From Halochromatium roseum (GTDB lineage: Bacteria; Pseudomonadota; Gammaproteobacteria; Chromatiales; Chromatiaceae), in assembly GCF_016653315.1 (NCBI RefSeq), contig NZ_NHSH01000088.1, positions 1-48,887 on the forward strand: a stretch of DNA of 48,887 nucleotides, read 5' to 3'. Of this stretch, positions 15,412 through 23,901 are shown piece after piece; positions within the stretch are counted from its first letter, which is position 1; each line of letters opens with the position of its first letter. The position numbers and the translations under genes were made by a program. The notes beneath the pieces were generated by a model. The model worked only from the letters and a program-made list of their open reading frames with translations. It was not told the origin of the DNA and did not search any database.

Positions 15412-18077
15412 AGGTGACAGCGGATCATCGGCCCGACCCCCAAGCCCTGCTATCGGCCATCAAGCGCGAGCGGCACGGGGCTCTCAAGATATTCTTGGGC
15501 GCCTTCCCCGGCGTCGGCAAGACCTACAAGATGCTGGAGGCCGCGCGTGAGGCGCGGCGCGAGGGCGCCGATATCGTCATCGGGATCATCGAGAGCCATG
15601 GCCGGCAGGAAACCGAGTCGCTGTGCGAAGGACTGGAGTCCATTCCCCTGATGCCGGTCGCGTATCGGGGCGCACAGTTTCGGGAGCTGAACCTGGATGC
15701 CATTCTCAAACGTGCGCCGGCCGTGGTGCTGATCGACGAACTGGCCCATCGCAACATTCCGGGAACCCGCCACCCACGCCGTTATCAGGATATCGATGAA
15801 CTGCTAGAGCACGACATCGATGTCTGGACCACGGTCAATATCCAGCACCTGGAGAGTCTGAACGATGTCGTCGCACGCATCACCGGCGTGCGCATGCGCG
15901 AGACGGTTCCGGACACCCTGCTCGGCGAGGCGCGCGACCTGGTGCTGGTGGATCTGACGCCGCGCGAGCTGATCGAGCGACTCAAGCAGGGCAAGGTCTA
16001 CATCCCTGAACAGGCCCGCGCGGCACTCGATGGGTTTTTCAGTCCGACCAATCTGTCGGCCCTGCGCGAGCTGACCTTGCAGACGGTGGCCGAGCGCATC
16101 GACCGCGATGTGCGTGAGGTCATGCGCACGCAGGGGATCGCGGGACCCTGGCCGGTGCGCGCGCGCATCGTTGTTGCCGTCGATGGCGTCGGTAACGGTG
16201 ACGAGCTAGTGCGTCTTGGCCGGCGTCTCGCCGAGCGGCGTCGGGCACCCTGGAGCGTCGTGTTCGTCGAACGCGGTGACATCGGCCCCGAACAGCAGGC
16301 CGGTGTCGAGCGCACCTTCGAGCTGGCCGCGCGTTTAGGCGGCGAACCCGTGACCCTGCGCGGCCACGATCCCGTGGAGGAGTTGATCGCCTTCGCGCGC
16401 GACCACAACGCCACCACGCTGGTGGTGGGGCGCAGTCGGCACCGACCCTGGGCGGGATGGTTTGGCTCGACCTTGAGTCAACGCCTGTTGCGTCAGGCCG
16501 AGGAGTTCGAGATCACCTTCGTCGCCTCACGTTCCGCCCGCGTGCGCCGTCGGCGGCGCTGGCTCCGGCGACTTGAGCCCGCGCGTGACTATGTCCTGTT
16601 ACTGGCCGTGGTGGCAGCGGCGACCGGGATGGCCGCTGTCATCGAGCCGCTGGTTCCCTTGCCCAGCTTGTCGCTGGTCTTCCTGACCGCCGTGTTGCTG
16701 GTCGCGGTACGCACGGCCATGCGCCCGGCACTGATCACCGCAGTCCTGAGCGCTGCCGCTTACAACTTCTTCTTTACCGAGCCGCGTTACACCTTTGCCA
16801 TGCATCACACGCATGAGCTGGTGACCGTCGGCTTTTTTCTGATCATGGGCTTGATCGGCGGCCAGTTGGCCGGTCGCCTGCGCCACCAGGTGCTCGCGCT
16901 GCGCGGCACCAATGAACAGACGCAACGGCTGCTGTCCTTGAGCCGCCGACTGGCGGCCGCGGTCGACCTCGCGACGGTCCATCGCGAGGCGACCCTGGCC
17001 ATCGCCGAGCATCTGCACGTTCCGGTCGTGCTGCTCGCACCCAGTGATGGTGGTCAGCTGGCACAGGCGGCCTCCTCACAGGACGAGCTGGCGCTCAATG
17101 ACAAGGCCTGGTCGGCGGCACAATGGGCATTCGATCATCGGCAACCGAGCGGCTTTCAAACCCAAACCCTCTCGGCGATCGATTGGCGCTTTCTGCCCCT
17201 GGCCATCGACCAGGACTGCTTCGGTGTGCTCGGTGTCCATCAACCAAGCCAGGGCTTCCAGAGTGAGCAACTCGCCGCCATCGATGCTCTCACCACGCAG
17301 GTGACCATGGCCATGGCGCGTACCCGCCTGGCCACCACCCTGGAGCAGGCCAAGGTCGCGGAAGAGACCGAGCGCTTGCGTTCGGCATTGTTGTCATCGG
17401 TGTCCCACGACTTGCGCACCCCGCTGGCGTCGATGATCGGCGCGGCCAGCAGCTTGCGTTCGTTGGACGAAGCGCTCTCCACCAAGGACAGACAAGAGCT
17501 GCTGGATTCTGTCATCAGTGAAGGCGAGCGGCTCAACCGCTACATCCAGAATCTGCTCGACATGACGCGGCTCGGACATGGCACACTGAAACTGGAGCGG
17601 GATTGGATCGGCATCGACGATATCCTCAACTCGGCGCTGCGCCGCACCCGCGAGCTGCTGAGCCCGTGTCGTCTGGTCAGGAACATCGAGCCGGGCCTGC
17701 CGCTGCTCTATGTGCATCCGGCATTGATCGAGCAGGCGCTAGTCAATGTCATCGAAAACGCGGCAAAATTCTCACCTGATGGCGGCGAAGTGCGGGTGGC
17801 GGCAACGCGGGAGGGCGCCGAGCTGCTGATCACCGTCGCGGATGAAGGACCGGGCATTCCGCCCGATCAACGCGAACAGGTATTCAATATGTTCTTCACC
17901 GGCGGCGAAGGCGATCGGGGCAAGCATGGCAGCGGACTGGGGCTGGCCATCTGCAGCGGCATGATCGGCGCCCATGGCGGGCGCATCGAGGCGCTTCCAG
18001 GACCGGGCGGTCGGGGCACCAGCATCGCCATCCATCTGCCGCTGATCGAGCCTCCCGTCGGCGAACAAGCGGAGTGA
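15408..18077 (+). CDS. kdpD: Sensor histidine kinase KdpD
   Basis: An 889-residue sensor of typical KdpD length. Order of parts: KdpD N-terminal domain with Walker A GAFPGVGKTYKML (near residue 25) and DELAHRNIPGTRH; a universal-stress-like domain (about 250-370, VVGRSRHRPWAGWFGSTLS); four closely spaced membrane helices (about 390-500, with FFTEPRYTFA); a GAF region; the HisKA H-box SSVSHDLRTPLASM; and the HATPase with NVIENAAKFSP, DEGPGIPPDQRE and GSGLGLAI. It senses low potassium or turgor and phosphorylates KdpE. It overlaps kdpC by four bases (ATGA). Confidence 0.95.
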   Translation: MKVTADHRPDPQALLSAIKRERHGALKIFLGAFPGVGKTYKMLEAAREARREGADIVIGIIESHGRQETESLCEGLESIPLMPVAYRGAQFRELNLDAILKRAPAVVLIDELAHRNIPGTRHPRRYQDIDELLEHDIDVWTTVNIQHLESLNDVVARITGVRMRETVPDTLLGEARDLVLVDLTPRELIERLKQGKVYIPEQARAALDGFFSPTNLSALRELTLQTVAERIDRDVREVMRTQGIAGPWPVRARIVVAVDGVGNGDELVRLGRRLAERRRAPWSVVFVERGDIGPEQQAGVERTFELAARLGGEPVTLRGHDPVEELIAFARDHNATTLVVGRSRHRPWAGWFGSTLSQRLLRQAEEFEITFVASRSARVRRRRRWLRRLEPARDYVLLLAVVAAATGMAAVIEPLVPLPSLSLVFLTAVLLVAVRTAMRPALITAVLSAAAYNFFFTEPRYTFAMHHTHELVTVGFFLIMGLIGGQLAGRLRHQVLALRGTNEQTQRLLSLSRRLAAAVDLATVHREATLAIAEHLHVPVVLLAPSDGGQLAQAASSQDELALNDKAWSAAQWAFDHRQPSGFQTQTLSAIDWRFLPLAIDQDCFGVLGVHQPSQGFQSEQLAAIDALTTQVTMAMARTRLATTLEQAKVAEETERLRSALLSSVSHDLRTPLASMIGAASSLRSLDEALSTKDRQELLDSVISEGERLNRYIQNLLDMTRLGHGTLKLERDWIGIDDILNSALRRTRELLSPCRLVRNIEPGLPLLYVHPALIEQALVNVIENAAKFSPDGGEVRVAATREGAELLITVADEGPGIPPDQREQVFNMFFTGGEGDRGKHGSGLGLAICSGMIGAHGGRIEALPGPGGRGTSIAIHLPLIEPPVGEQAE

Positions 18078-18149
18078 GCTGAGAGGCGTGAGTATAAAGC
18101 GCACTGTTCTCAGGTCTCATCCTGCATTTCTGGTGATGACAAAGCACGC

Positions 18150-18860
18150 ATGACGGAAAACCCGACATCGACGCGCATCCTCATCATCGACGATGAGGAG
18201 CAGATCCGTCGATTCCTGCGCATCAGTCTCAAGAGCCAGGGATATCAGGTCATCGAGGCGGAGACGGCGGGGAAGGGGCTCGAGCTCGCGGCGACCCAGA
18301 CGCCGGATTTGATCGTGCTCGACCTGGGCCTACCCGATGCCGATGGCCAATCCGTGCTGAGTGAGCTACGACACTGGTCGAGCGTGCCGGTCATGATCCT
18401 GTCGGTCCGGTCATCGGAGAGCGACAAGGTCGCCGTGCTGGACGCGGGTGCGAATGACTATGTGACCAAGCCGTTCGGCATCCAGGAGTTCTTAGCGCGC
18501 GTGCGTAACTTGCTGCGCTTGCCTAGGGCGACAGAGAAACCCGATGCCGGGATTTACGATGACGGCTATCTCTGTATCGATCTGGTCAAACGCTTGGTGT
18601 CCGTGATGGGCGACGATGTGCATCTCACGCGCAAAGAGTTCGCCATCCTCAAGCTGTTGGTCTCGAACCCCGGCCAGGTCATCACGCAAACCCAGCTGCT
18701 GCGTGAGATCTGGGGGCCGACGCATACCCATGACACACACTATCTGCGCAACTTCATCGGTCGCATCCGACAGAAGCTTCGCGAAGACACCGATGAGCCC
18801 CGCTATCTCCGCACCGAGCCTGGTGTTGGGTATCGCTTTCTCGATGGCAGGGGCCATTGA
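18150..18860 (+). CDS. kdpE: Response regulator KdpE (OmpR family)
   Basis: A 236-residue regulator. The receiver domain has acidic pocket IIDDEEQ, phospho-acceptor D58 (LIVLDLGLPDADG) and the conserved lysine in YVTKPF. A winged-helix DNA-binding domain follows (LTRKEFAILKLLVSNPGQVI, then HYLRNFIGRIRQKLRED and GVGYRF). It activates kdpFABC when phosphorylated by KdpD. A 72-bp gap separates it from kdpD and could hold a secondary promoter. The ATG at 18150 gives the usual short N-terminus before the first strand. Confidence 0.94.
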   Translation: MTENPTSTRILIIDDEEQIRRFLRISLKSQGYQVIEAETAGKGLELAATQTPDLIVLDLGLPDADGQSVLSELRHWSSVPVMILSVRSSESDKVAVLDAGANDYVTKPFGIQEFLARVRNLLRLPRATEKPDAGIYDDGYLCIDLVKRLVSVMGDDVHLTRKEFAILKLLVSNPGQVITQTQLLREIWGPTHTHDTHYLRNFIGRIRQKLREDTDEPRYLRTEPGVGYRFLDGRGH

Positions 18861-18914
18861 CGCTGGCCGGTGCAGCAGAACGAGGCCTGGGCTATCAGGA
18901 ATGCATAAAGCGCT

Positions 18915-20291
18915 ATGAAGATCATCATCCTCGGCGCTGGCCAGGTGGGCACCTCGGTGGCTGCGAACCTGGTCAGCGAGGCCAACGACATCACCGTGGT
19001 CGATACCGACGCACGGCGTCTGCGCGAGCTCGCCGACCGCTTTGACCTGCGTACACTGCAGGGGCATGGCGCTCAGCCGGATGTGCTACTGCGCGCGGGT
19101 GGCGAGGATGCCGAGATGATCATCGCGGTGACCAACAGTGATGAAACCAATATGGTCGCCTGCCAGGTCGCCTACACGCTGTTTCATACGCCGACCAAGA
19201 TCGCTCGGGTGCGCGCTCAGGGCTTCCTCGATCATCATCAGGCCTTGTTCGGCGGCGATGCCTTCCATGTGGACGTCACCATCAGCCCTGAGCAGCTGGT
19301 GACCGACTACACCCTGCGCCTGATCCAAACCCCCGGCGCGTTGCAGGTGACCGATTTCGCCAATGGTCGGGTGCGGCTGGTGGCGGTGCGCGCCTACTAC
19401 GGTGGCTCATTAGTCGGCCAAGAGCTGCGCGCCCTCTACGATCACATGCCGCATGTCGAGGCGCGGGTGGCGGCGATCTACCGCCAGGATCGGGCCATTC
19501 AACCCGAGGGCGATACCGTCATCGAGGCCGATGATGAGGTCTTCTTCGTCGCCGCGCCTAAGCACATTCGCTCGGTGATGGGCGAGCTGCGGCGACTGGA
19601 TAAGCCCTATAAGCGGCTGATCTTCGCCGGCGGCGGCAACATCGGCACCCGCCTCGCGCGGGTCACCGAGCATGACTACCGGGTCAAGGTGATCGAGAGC
19701 AATCTCGAGCGCTGCAAGCAGATCGCCGAGTCGCTCGAGCGCACCATCGTGCTGCATGGCGATGCCGCCGACGAGGAACTGTTGTTGGAAGAGAATATCG
19801 AGGACACCGATGTCTTCTGCGCCGTCACCGATGACGACGAGGCCAATATCCTCTCAGCCATGCTCGCGAAGCGTCTCGGCGCACGCAAGGCGATGGCGCT
19901 GATCAACCGCGCGGCCTATGTGGACCTGGTGCAGAGTGGCCCGATCGATGTCGCGATCTCACCGCAACAGGCTACGATTGGCACCCTACTCAAGCACGTG
20001 CGTCGCGGCGATGTGGTGATGGTGCATTCGTTGCGCCGCGGCGCCGCCGAGGCGATCGAAGCCATCGCTCACGGGGACCAAAGCTCGTCGAAGGTGGTCG
20101 GACGGGCAATTGAGGCGATCAATCTGCCCAAGGGTGCCAGCATCGGCGCCATCGTGCGTGGCGATCAGGTGTTGATTGCCCACCGCGACACGATCATCGA
20201 ATCCGAGGATCATGTGATTCTCTTCTTGCAGGACCGTCTGCGGGTGGCCGAGGTCGAGAAGCTGTTCCAGGTCGGCGTGACCTTTTTCTAG
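18915..20291 (+). CDS. trkA: Trk potassium uptake regulatory protein TrkA
   Basis: A 458-residue peripheral membrane protein with two RCK units: Rossmann motif [16 protein letters not shown] at residue 3 and [16 protein letters not shown] near 235, each followed by an RCK_C domain. This doubled form is the classic gammaproteobacterial TrkA, which binds NAD(H)/ATP and gates TrkH. It lies 54 bp downstream of kdpE and 69 bp upstream of trkH, all in one direction. TrkA is more often near rsmB/fmt or alone in gammaproteobacteria, so its place here beside kdp is notable. Confidence 0.95.
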   Translation: MKIIILGAGQVGTSVAANLVSEANDITVVDTDARRLRELADRFDLRTLQGHGAQPDVLLRAGGEDAEMIIAVTNSDETNMVACQVAYTLFHTPTKIARVRAQGFLDHHQALFGGDAFHVDVTISPEQLVTDYTLRLIQTPGALQVTDFANGRVRLVAVRAYYGGSLVGQELRALYDHMPHVEARVAAIYRQDRAIQPEGDTVIEADDEVFFVAAPKHIRSVMGELRRLDKPYKRLIFAGGGNIGTRLARVTEHDYRVKVIESNLERCKQIAESLERTIVLHGDAADEELLLEENIEDTDVFCAVTDDDEANILSAMLAKRLGARKAMALINRAAYVDLVQSGPIDVAISPQQATIGTLLKHVRRGDVVMVHSLRRGAAEAIEAIAHGDQSSSKVVGRAIEAINLPKGASIGAIVRGDQVLIAHRDTIIESEDHVILFLQDRLRVAEVEKLFQVGVTFF

Positions 20292-20360
20292 CGGCGTGCC
20301 TAGAGCCCGATGCACGAACCGCGTTGACGTTGATTCACGACCCTAGGAGACGATCCCCGC

Positions 20361-21806
20361 ATGCACTGGCGAGCTATCGTGCGCCTGTTCGGTATCTTGT
20401 TGCTGCTCTATAGCATCAGCTTTTTACCCTCTATCCTGGTCTCATTCTGGTACGCCGACGAACAGTGGCCGGCCTTTGCGCTGTCCCTGGCGCTGACCGC
20501 GAGCGCGGGTCTGGTTCTCTGGCTGCCAAACCTGCGGGAGCGTGAACAGCTCTCGGTGCGCGATGGCTTCTTGATCGTCACCCTGTTCTGGGCGGTGCTT
20601 GGTATGCTGGGCGCGCTGCCGTTCATCCTCGGCCTGGATTGGGGCATCACCGATGCGGTGTTCGAATCCATCTCTGGATTCACCACCACTGGGGCAACGG
20701 TGATCGAAGGCATCGACCGCTTGCCGCGGTCGATCCTCTACCATCGCCAGCAGATCCAATGGCTCGGGGGCATGGGCGTGATCGTGCTCGCGGTCGCAAT
20801 CCTACCGCTGCTCGGTGTCGGTGGCATGCAGCTCTATCGGGCCGAGACCTCCGGCGTCGCCAAGCACGAGAAGCCGACCCCGCGCATCGCCGAGACCGCG
20901 CGTGTGCTCTGGACCCTCTACTTCGCGCTGACCGCAGCCTGCGCGCTGAGCTTTTGGGTCGCTGGCATGAGTCCCTTCGATGCCATTGGCCATGCCTTCA
21001 CCACGGTGGCGACGGGCGGTTTCTCAACCCATGATGCGAGCCTCGCCTATTTCGACAGCGTCGCCATCGAGCTGATCGCGATCGTCTTCATGGTTGCCGG
21101 CGGAGTCAACTTCGCCGTCCACTTCCTGGCTTGGCATAAACGCGATCTCGGCGCCTATCTGCGCGACACTGAGGTGCTGGTCTACCTGCTAATCTTCGTC
21201 GGCGGTGCGCTGCTGATCAGTCTCAGCCTGTTCATGACCACGGCTTATGCGACGCTCGCGGAGGCATGGCGCTATGGCTCCTTTCAGGTTGCTTCGATCC
21301 TCACCAGCACCGGTTTCGGCACCGCCACCTTCGGTCTTTGGCCGCTGCATATCCCGCTGCTGTTGGTGGTGCTCTCCTTCACCGGCGGCTGCGGAGGCTC
21401 CACTGCGGGCGGCATCAAGGTGTTGCGCGTGCTGATCCTAGCCAAGCTCGGCATTCGCCAGCTCAAACAGCTGGCCCATCCGCATGCGCTGATCAACGTC
21501 AAGGTCGGCAATCGCCCGATCATGGAGGACGTGCTGTTCTCGATCTGGGGCTTCTATGTGCTCTATGTGGCGGTCTGCCTGGCGCTGACCATCGCCATGA
21601 TGGCAGCGGGACTCGACCTGGAATCGGCCTTCGGCGCCGTGGTCGCGACCGTCAACCTGCTCGGTCCCGGCCTGGGTGAGGTCGCTGCCAACTTCGCAAG
21701 CGTCGATGATGTGGTCAAATGGCTCGGCGTCTTCGGTATGCTTGCCGGGCGGCTGGAGATCTTTACCCTGTTGATCCTGTTTCTTCCTGCGTATTGGCAC
21801 CATTGA
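20361..21806 (+). CDS. trkH: Trk potassium transporter TrkH
   Basis: A 481-residue polytopic membrane protein, the pore subunit partnered with TrkA. Two extra N-terminal helices distinguish it from KtrB. Filter motifs in order: SISGFTTTGATVIEG, TTVATGGFSTHD, TSTGFGTATFG and VNLLGPGLGEV. QQIQWLGGMGVIVLAVAILP and the gate GGCGGSTAGGIKV are intact. The ATG at 20361 follows CTAGGAGACGATCCCCGC, a good ribosome-binding site. The length and motif set fit TrkH/TrkG of gammaproteobacteria. Confidence 0.95.
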   Translation: MHWRAIVRLFGILLLLYSISFLPSILVSFWYADEQWPAFALSLALTASAGLVLWLPNLREREQLSVRDGFLIVTLFWAVLGMLGALPFILGLDWGITDAVFESISGFTTTGATVIEGIDRLPRSILYHRQQIQWLGGMGVIVLAVAILPLLGVGGMQLYRAETSGVAKHEKPTPRIAETARVLWTLYFALTAACALSFWVAGMSPFDAIGHAFTTVATGGFSTHDASLAYFDSVAIELIAIVFMVAGGVNFAVHFLAWHKRDLGAYLRDTEVLVYLLIFVGGALLISLSLFMTTAYATLAEAWRYGSFQVASILTSTGFGTATFGLWPLHIPLLLVVLSFTGGCGGSTAGGIKVLRVLILAKLGIRQLKQLAHPHALINVKVGNRPIMEDVLFSIWGFYVLYVAVCLALTIAMMAAGLDLESAFGAVVATVNLLGPGLGEVAANFASVDDVVKWLGVFGMLAGRLEIFTLLILFLPAYWHH

Positions 21807-21865
21807 CGTGGGGGGCTGTTCGCACCGGACGCCGTTTCGCTGAATGCTGTGTCGCGTAAACCGCG

Positions 21866-22000
21866 ATGCAGAAGGGGCAGTCGGAAAGCGGCGGCTTTGC
21901 CTTGACCATCCAGCTCGGCGTCTCCGGGGTGGTCGCGGTGCTTTGCGTTGGGCTCCTGTTCGGCCAACACCGGCGCCGGGAGTCCGACGACGAGGCCTAA
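21866..22000 (+). CDS. Small single-helix membrane protein of unknown function
   Basis: A 44-residue ORF starting 59 bp after trkH. A polar N-terminus (MQKGQSESGG) leads into one hydrophobic helix (FALTIQLGVSGVVAVLCVGL) and a basic then acidic tail (QHRRRESDDEA). This is a plausible small membrane protein in the positive-inside orientation. No family is recognised and the ribosome-binding site is weak (CGTAAACCGCG upstream). It could be a Trk accessory peptide, or unrelated. Confidence 0.4.
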   Translation: MQKGQSESGGFALTIQLGVSGVVAVLCVGLLFGQHRRRESDDEA

Positions 22001-22090
22001 TCGGTGCTCTGGGCCTACAAGGTCTGGCTTACGAATAGGTTGTTGTTCACTCTCGGAGCGTCTGAAGGCCGAACCTGGCGTGAGGAGATT

Positions 22091-22339
22091 TCAACTGTCG
22101 TTTTTGCGGTCAGAGTCTGCGCTCGGCGGCTCATCCAGCGGTACCGCGAACAGATCGAGAAAGAAGCTCAGCGCGATGAACAGCTCGATCACACTGGCCA
22201 GCTCGACCACAGCGGCATCGCTCAGTCCCAGCGACCACAGGCGCGCGATATCGGCGTCCGTGATGGCATGGACATCGGTCGCCGCCCGCCGTGCCAGCTG
22301 CAACAGCTCGATCCAATCGGCGGGTAAGGGCACCCGCAT
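22091..22339 (-). CDS. Short AhpD/carboxymuconolactone-decarboxylase-like C-terminal protein
   Basis: An 82-residue protein. The stretch ITDADIARLWSLGLSDAAVVE followed by SVIELFIALSFFLDLFAVPLD matches the C-terminal helices of alkylhydroperoxidase AhpD-like proteins (DxDxxxLxxLGLSDxxIxExxxxxxxFxxxNRxxxxLGxPL). The catalytic CxxC half is absent, so it is either a fragment or a protein reduced to the helical scaffold. Its ATG overlaps the stop of the upstream exported protein (ATGA), which supports real translation as the third gene of the DUF3379 operon. Two full AhpD-like paralogues are at 24476 and 40624. Confidence 0.55.
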   Translation of the reverse strand: MRVPLPADWIELLQLARRAATDVHAITDADIARLWSLGLSDAAVVELASVIELFIALSFFLDLFAVPLDEPPSADSDRKNDS

Positions 22340-22806
22340 CAGCGCCGCTCGCTGACCGGGTCACTGACTGGTGGCGTGGCGTCCCAGCCACGGTGATAGA
22401 TATCCCCAAAGGCTTGCTGCTGCGCCTGCGGACTCCAGACCTCGCGGTAGCCATCACCATCCTCGACGAGCAGTCTGTCGACGGAGATCCATCGATGAGG
22501 CTCAATCACCGTGCCGATCACCCTGACCTGCTTGCGCACATGACGGACCTTGGTGTCGCGCGGGACGTTGGAGAGGAAATAGTACTGGCCATCGGACAAC
22601 TGCAGCACCAACTCCAGCTCGAATGAGAGATGGGCATCCAGATTCTCGAGCGGGCAGACATGGCCGCCCTCGGCACAGCGCAGGCCGTTGATCCGGCCCT
22701 CGATCGTCGTCTCGGCCAGCACGGGCGTGCCACTCAGTAGGGTGATGAGGCCAATACAGGAGGTCAGGCCGGCGAGCGGGAGGCGAGGCGGTCGCTGTGT
22801 CGACAT
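22339..22806 (-). CDS. Exported protein of unknown function in the anti-sigma operon
   Basis: A 155-residue protein with a signal peptide (hydrophobic run LAGLTSCIGLITLLSG, cleavage near VLA-ET at about residue 31). The mature part has GRINGLRCAEGGHVCPLENL with a cysteine pair, then LQLSDGQYYFLSNVPRDTKV, VRVIGTVIEPHRWISVDRL and a tail rich in Gln and Pro. Fold hints (small beta-barrel, OB-like) are guesses; no family is recognised. It lies 42 bp after the DUF3379 gene and its stop overlaps the next gene. It should be transcribed from the ECF-type promoter at 23154-23181, placing it in the putative regulon. Confidence 0.65.
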   Translation of the reverse strand: MSTQRPPRLPLAGLTSCIGLITLLSGTPVLAETTIEGRINGLRCAEGGHVCPLENLDAHLSFELELVLQLSDGQYYFLSNVPRDTKVRHVRKQVRVIGTVIEPHRWISVDRLLVEDGDGYREVWSPQAQQQAFGDIYHRGWDATPPVSDPVSERR

Positions 22807-22848
22807 GGCACTGAATCTCTCGACGGGGACGAGGAAGAGGAGGCTGCC

Positions 22849-23106
22849 TCAGCAACCGTTCACGCAGTAGACCGACTCCTGCGGGTCGGCATCGCCACGG
22901 TCATCGGACTCGCCTTCGCGATGCGCGTCGTCGTCATCACCGTCTGAATAATCCAGCAGCAATGCCGCCTTGAGGCTCGCCTCGAAGGCTAGCGCCCGCT
23001 TGAGCGCGCGCGCACAAGGCGCGCACTGCGCCGCATGGGCTTGGAGATCGGCTTGTCGTCCTTGCGGATCGACCAACAGTTGGCGGCGAAAGGAGAGACA
23101 GTTCAT
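22849..23106 (-). CDS. Short zinc-finger anti-sigma factor (DUF3379-like)
   Basis: An 85-residue protein beginning MNCLSFRRQLLVDPQGR, the hallmark of DUF3379/ZAS-type anti-sigma factors. Cys3 plus H24-x3-C28-x2-C31 (HAAQCAPC) form the zinc site. Members usually continue to about 200 residues with a membrane helix; this one has no membrane segment and ends in an acidic linker (YSDGDDDDAHREGESDD) and a Cys-containing tail (SVYCVNGC), so it would be soluble. The start at 23106 opens the motif. It is divergent from the ECF sigma gene at 23371, an unusual arrangement since anti-sigma genes normally follow their sigma gene. The promoter motif at 23154-23181 suggests it belongs to the sigma factor's own regulon, giving negative feedback. 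Confidence 0.75.
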   Translation of the reverse strand: MNCLSFRRQLLVDPQGRQADLQAHAAQCAPCARALKRALAFEASLKAALLLDYSDGDDDDAHREGESDDRGDADPQESVYCVNGC

Positions 23107-23153
23107 GGGTGGAGCCTGCTGCGCGACGCGGATAGCGCTTGGAATACCGGATG

Positions 23154-23181
23154 AAGACCCGCCGTGCGCAGCAGATCTTTC
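23154..23181 (-). promoter_or_regulatory. Putative ECF-sigma promoter of the anti-sigma operon
   Basis: Read leftwards: GAAAGAT (23181-23175), 15 bases, GGTCTT (23159-23154), 48 bp before the anti-sigma start codon. Boxes and spacing are identical to the copies before bufA (36501) and doxX (45129). Confidence 0.65.
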
Positions 23182-23313
23182 GTACCGATGACCGACAGCT
23201 GATGACCGCACTGCAGCGAACCGATACCGCGTTGCAACGGAACGTGTTAACGAAACGTTCTATTGGTCTTGCTCGCTTTCTCGAAAGACAAACAAAAACA
23301 AGGCATTAAAAGC

Positions 23314-23329
23314 TGGCACGACGGCTGCA
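23314..23329 (+). promoter_or_regulatory. Sigma-54-type -24/-12 promoter of the ECF sigma operon
   Basis: TGGCACG-ACGG-CTGCA: a perfect -24 box and a one-base change in the -12 box, with correct spacing. It lies 42 bp before the ECF sigma start codon. It agrees with the promoter at 2328 in 13 of 16 bases. Upstream, GGAACGTGTT (23239-23248) within a partly palindromic stretch may bind the activator. Confidence 0.65.
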
Positions 23330-23370
23330 CTAGGACAGGCAGATTGCTCATCGACTTCGGGAGTCCTTCC

Positions 23371-23901
23371 ATGTCTGCTTCTGCCGCGCTGACCTCCGCC
23401 CCATCGACCACCGCCAGCGAGGCGCCAAGCTTCGAGGCCCTCGCCGAGACCCATCGGCACAGCCTCTTCAAGTACGCCTACCGGCTCTCCGGTAACAAAG
23501 AGATCGCTGAAGACCTGGTCCAGGACAGTCTGCTGCGGGCCTGGCGCTCGTTCGCACGGCTGCAGAACCCAGCGGCTGCCTTGGGCTGGATGAAGACCAT
23601 CGTACGCCGCGAGAATGCGCGCCGCTTCGAGCGCATCCAACCGCGCGAGAGCGCGATGCCGACCGAGGAGCTGCCGACGCAGCCTGCGCAGGACTATGAC
23701 ACCTCCACCGACGCCTTTGTCTTGCGCCGGGCGCTGCGGGCGCTGCCGGCGGAGTATCGCGAGCCGTTGATCCTGCAGGTGCTACACGGCTATTCGCAGC
23801 AAGAGATCGCCGCGCGGCTTGGCCTCAGCTGCGCAGGGGCTGGCACGCGGCTGTTCCGGGCTCGGCAGAAGCTGCGCGCTGCGCTGGGCGAGCGTTCATG
23901 A
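23371..23901 (+). CDS. ECF-type RNA polymerase sigma factor
   Basis: A 176-residue sigma-70 of the extracytoplasmic-function type. Region 2 is FEALAETHRHSLFKYAYRL through EIAEDLVQDSLLRAWRSF and GWMKTIVRRENARRFER. Region 4 is ALRALPAEYREPLILQVLHG with helix-turn-helix QQEIAARLGLSCAGAGTRL. The ATG at 23371 follows GGGAGTCCTTCC; the longer frame upstream runs through the promoter and is rejected. It is probably expressed from the sigma-54-type promoter at 23314. Its stop overlaps the start of a receiver protein (ATGA). Divergent from a DUF3379 anti-sigma gene, it is the best candidate to read the GAAAGAT-N15-GGTCTT promoters in this window; it has no such motif upstream of itself. Confidence 0.88.
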   Translation: MSASAALTSAPSTTASEAPSFEALAETHRHSLFKYAYRLSGNKEIAEDLVQDSLLRAWRSFARLQNPAAALGWMKTIVRRENARRFERIQPRESAMPTEELPTQPAQDYDTSTDAFVLRRALRALPAEYREPLILQVLHGYSQQEIAARLGLSCAGAGTRLFRARQKLRAALGERS

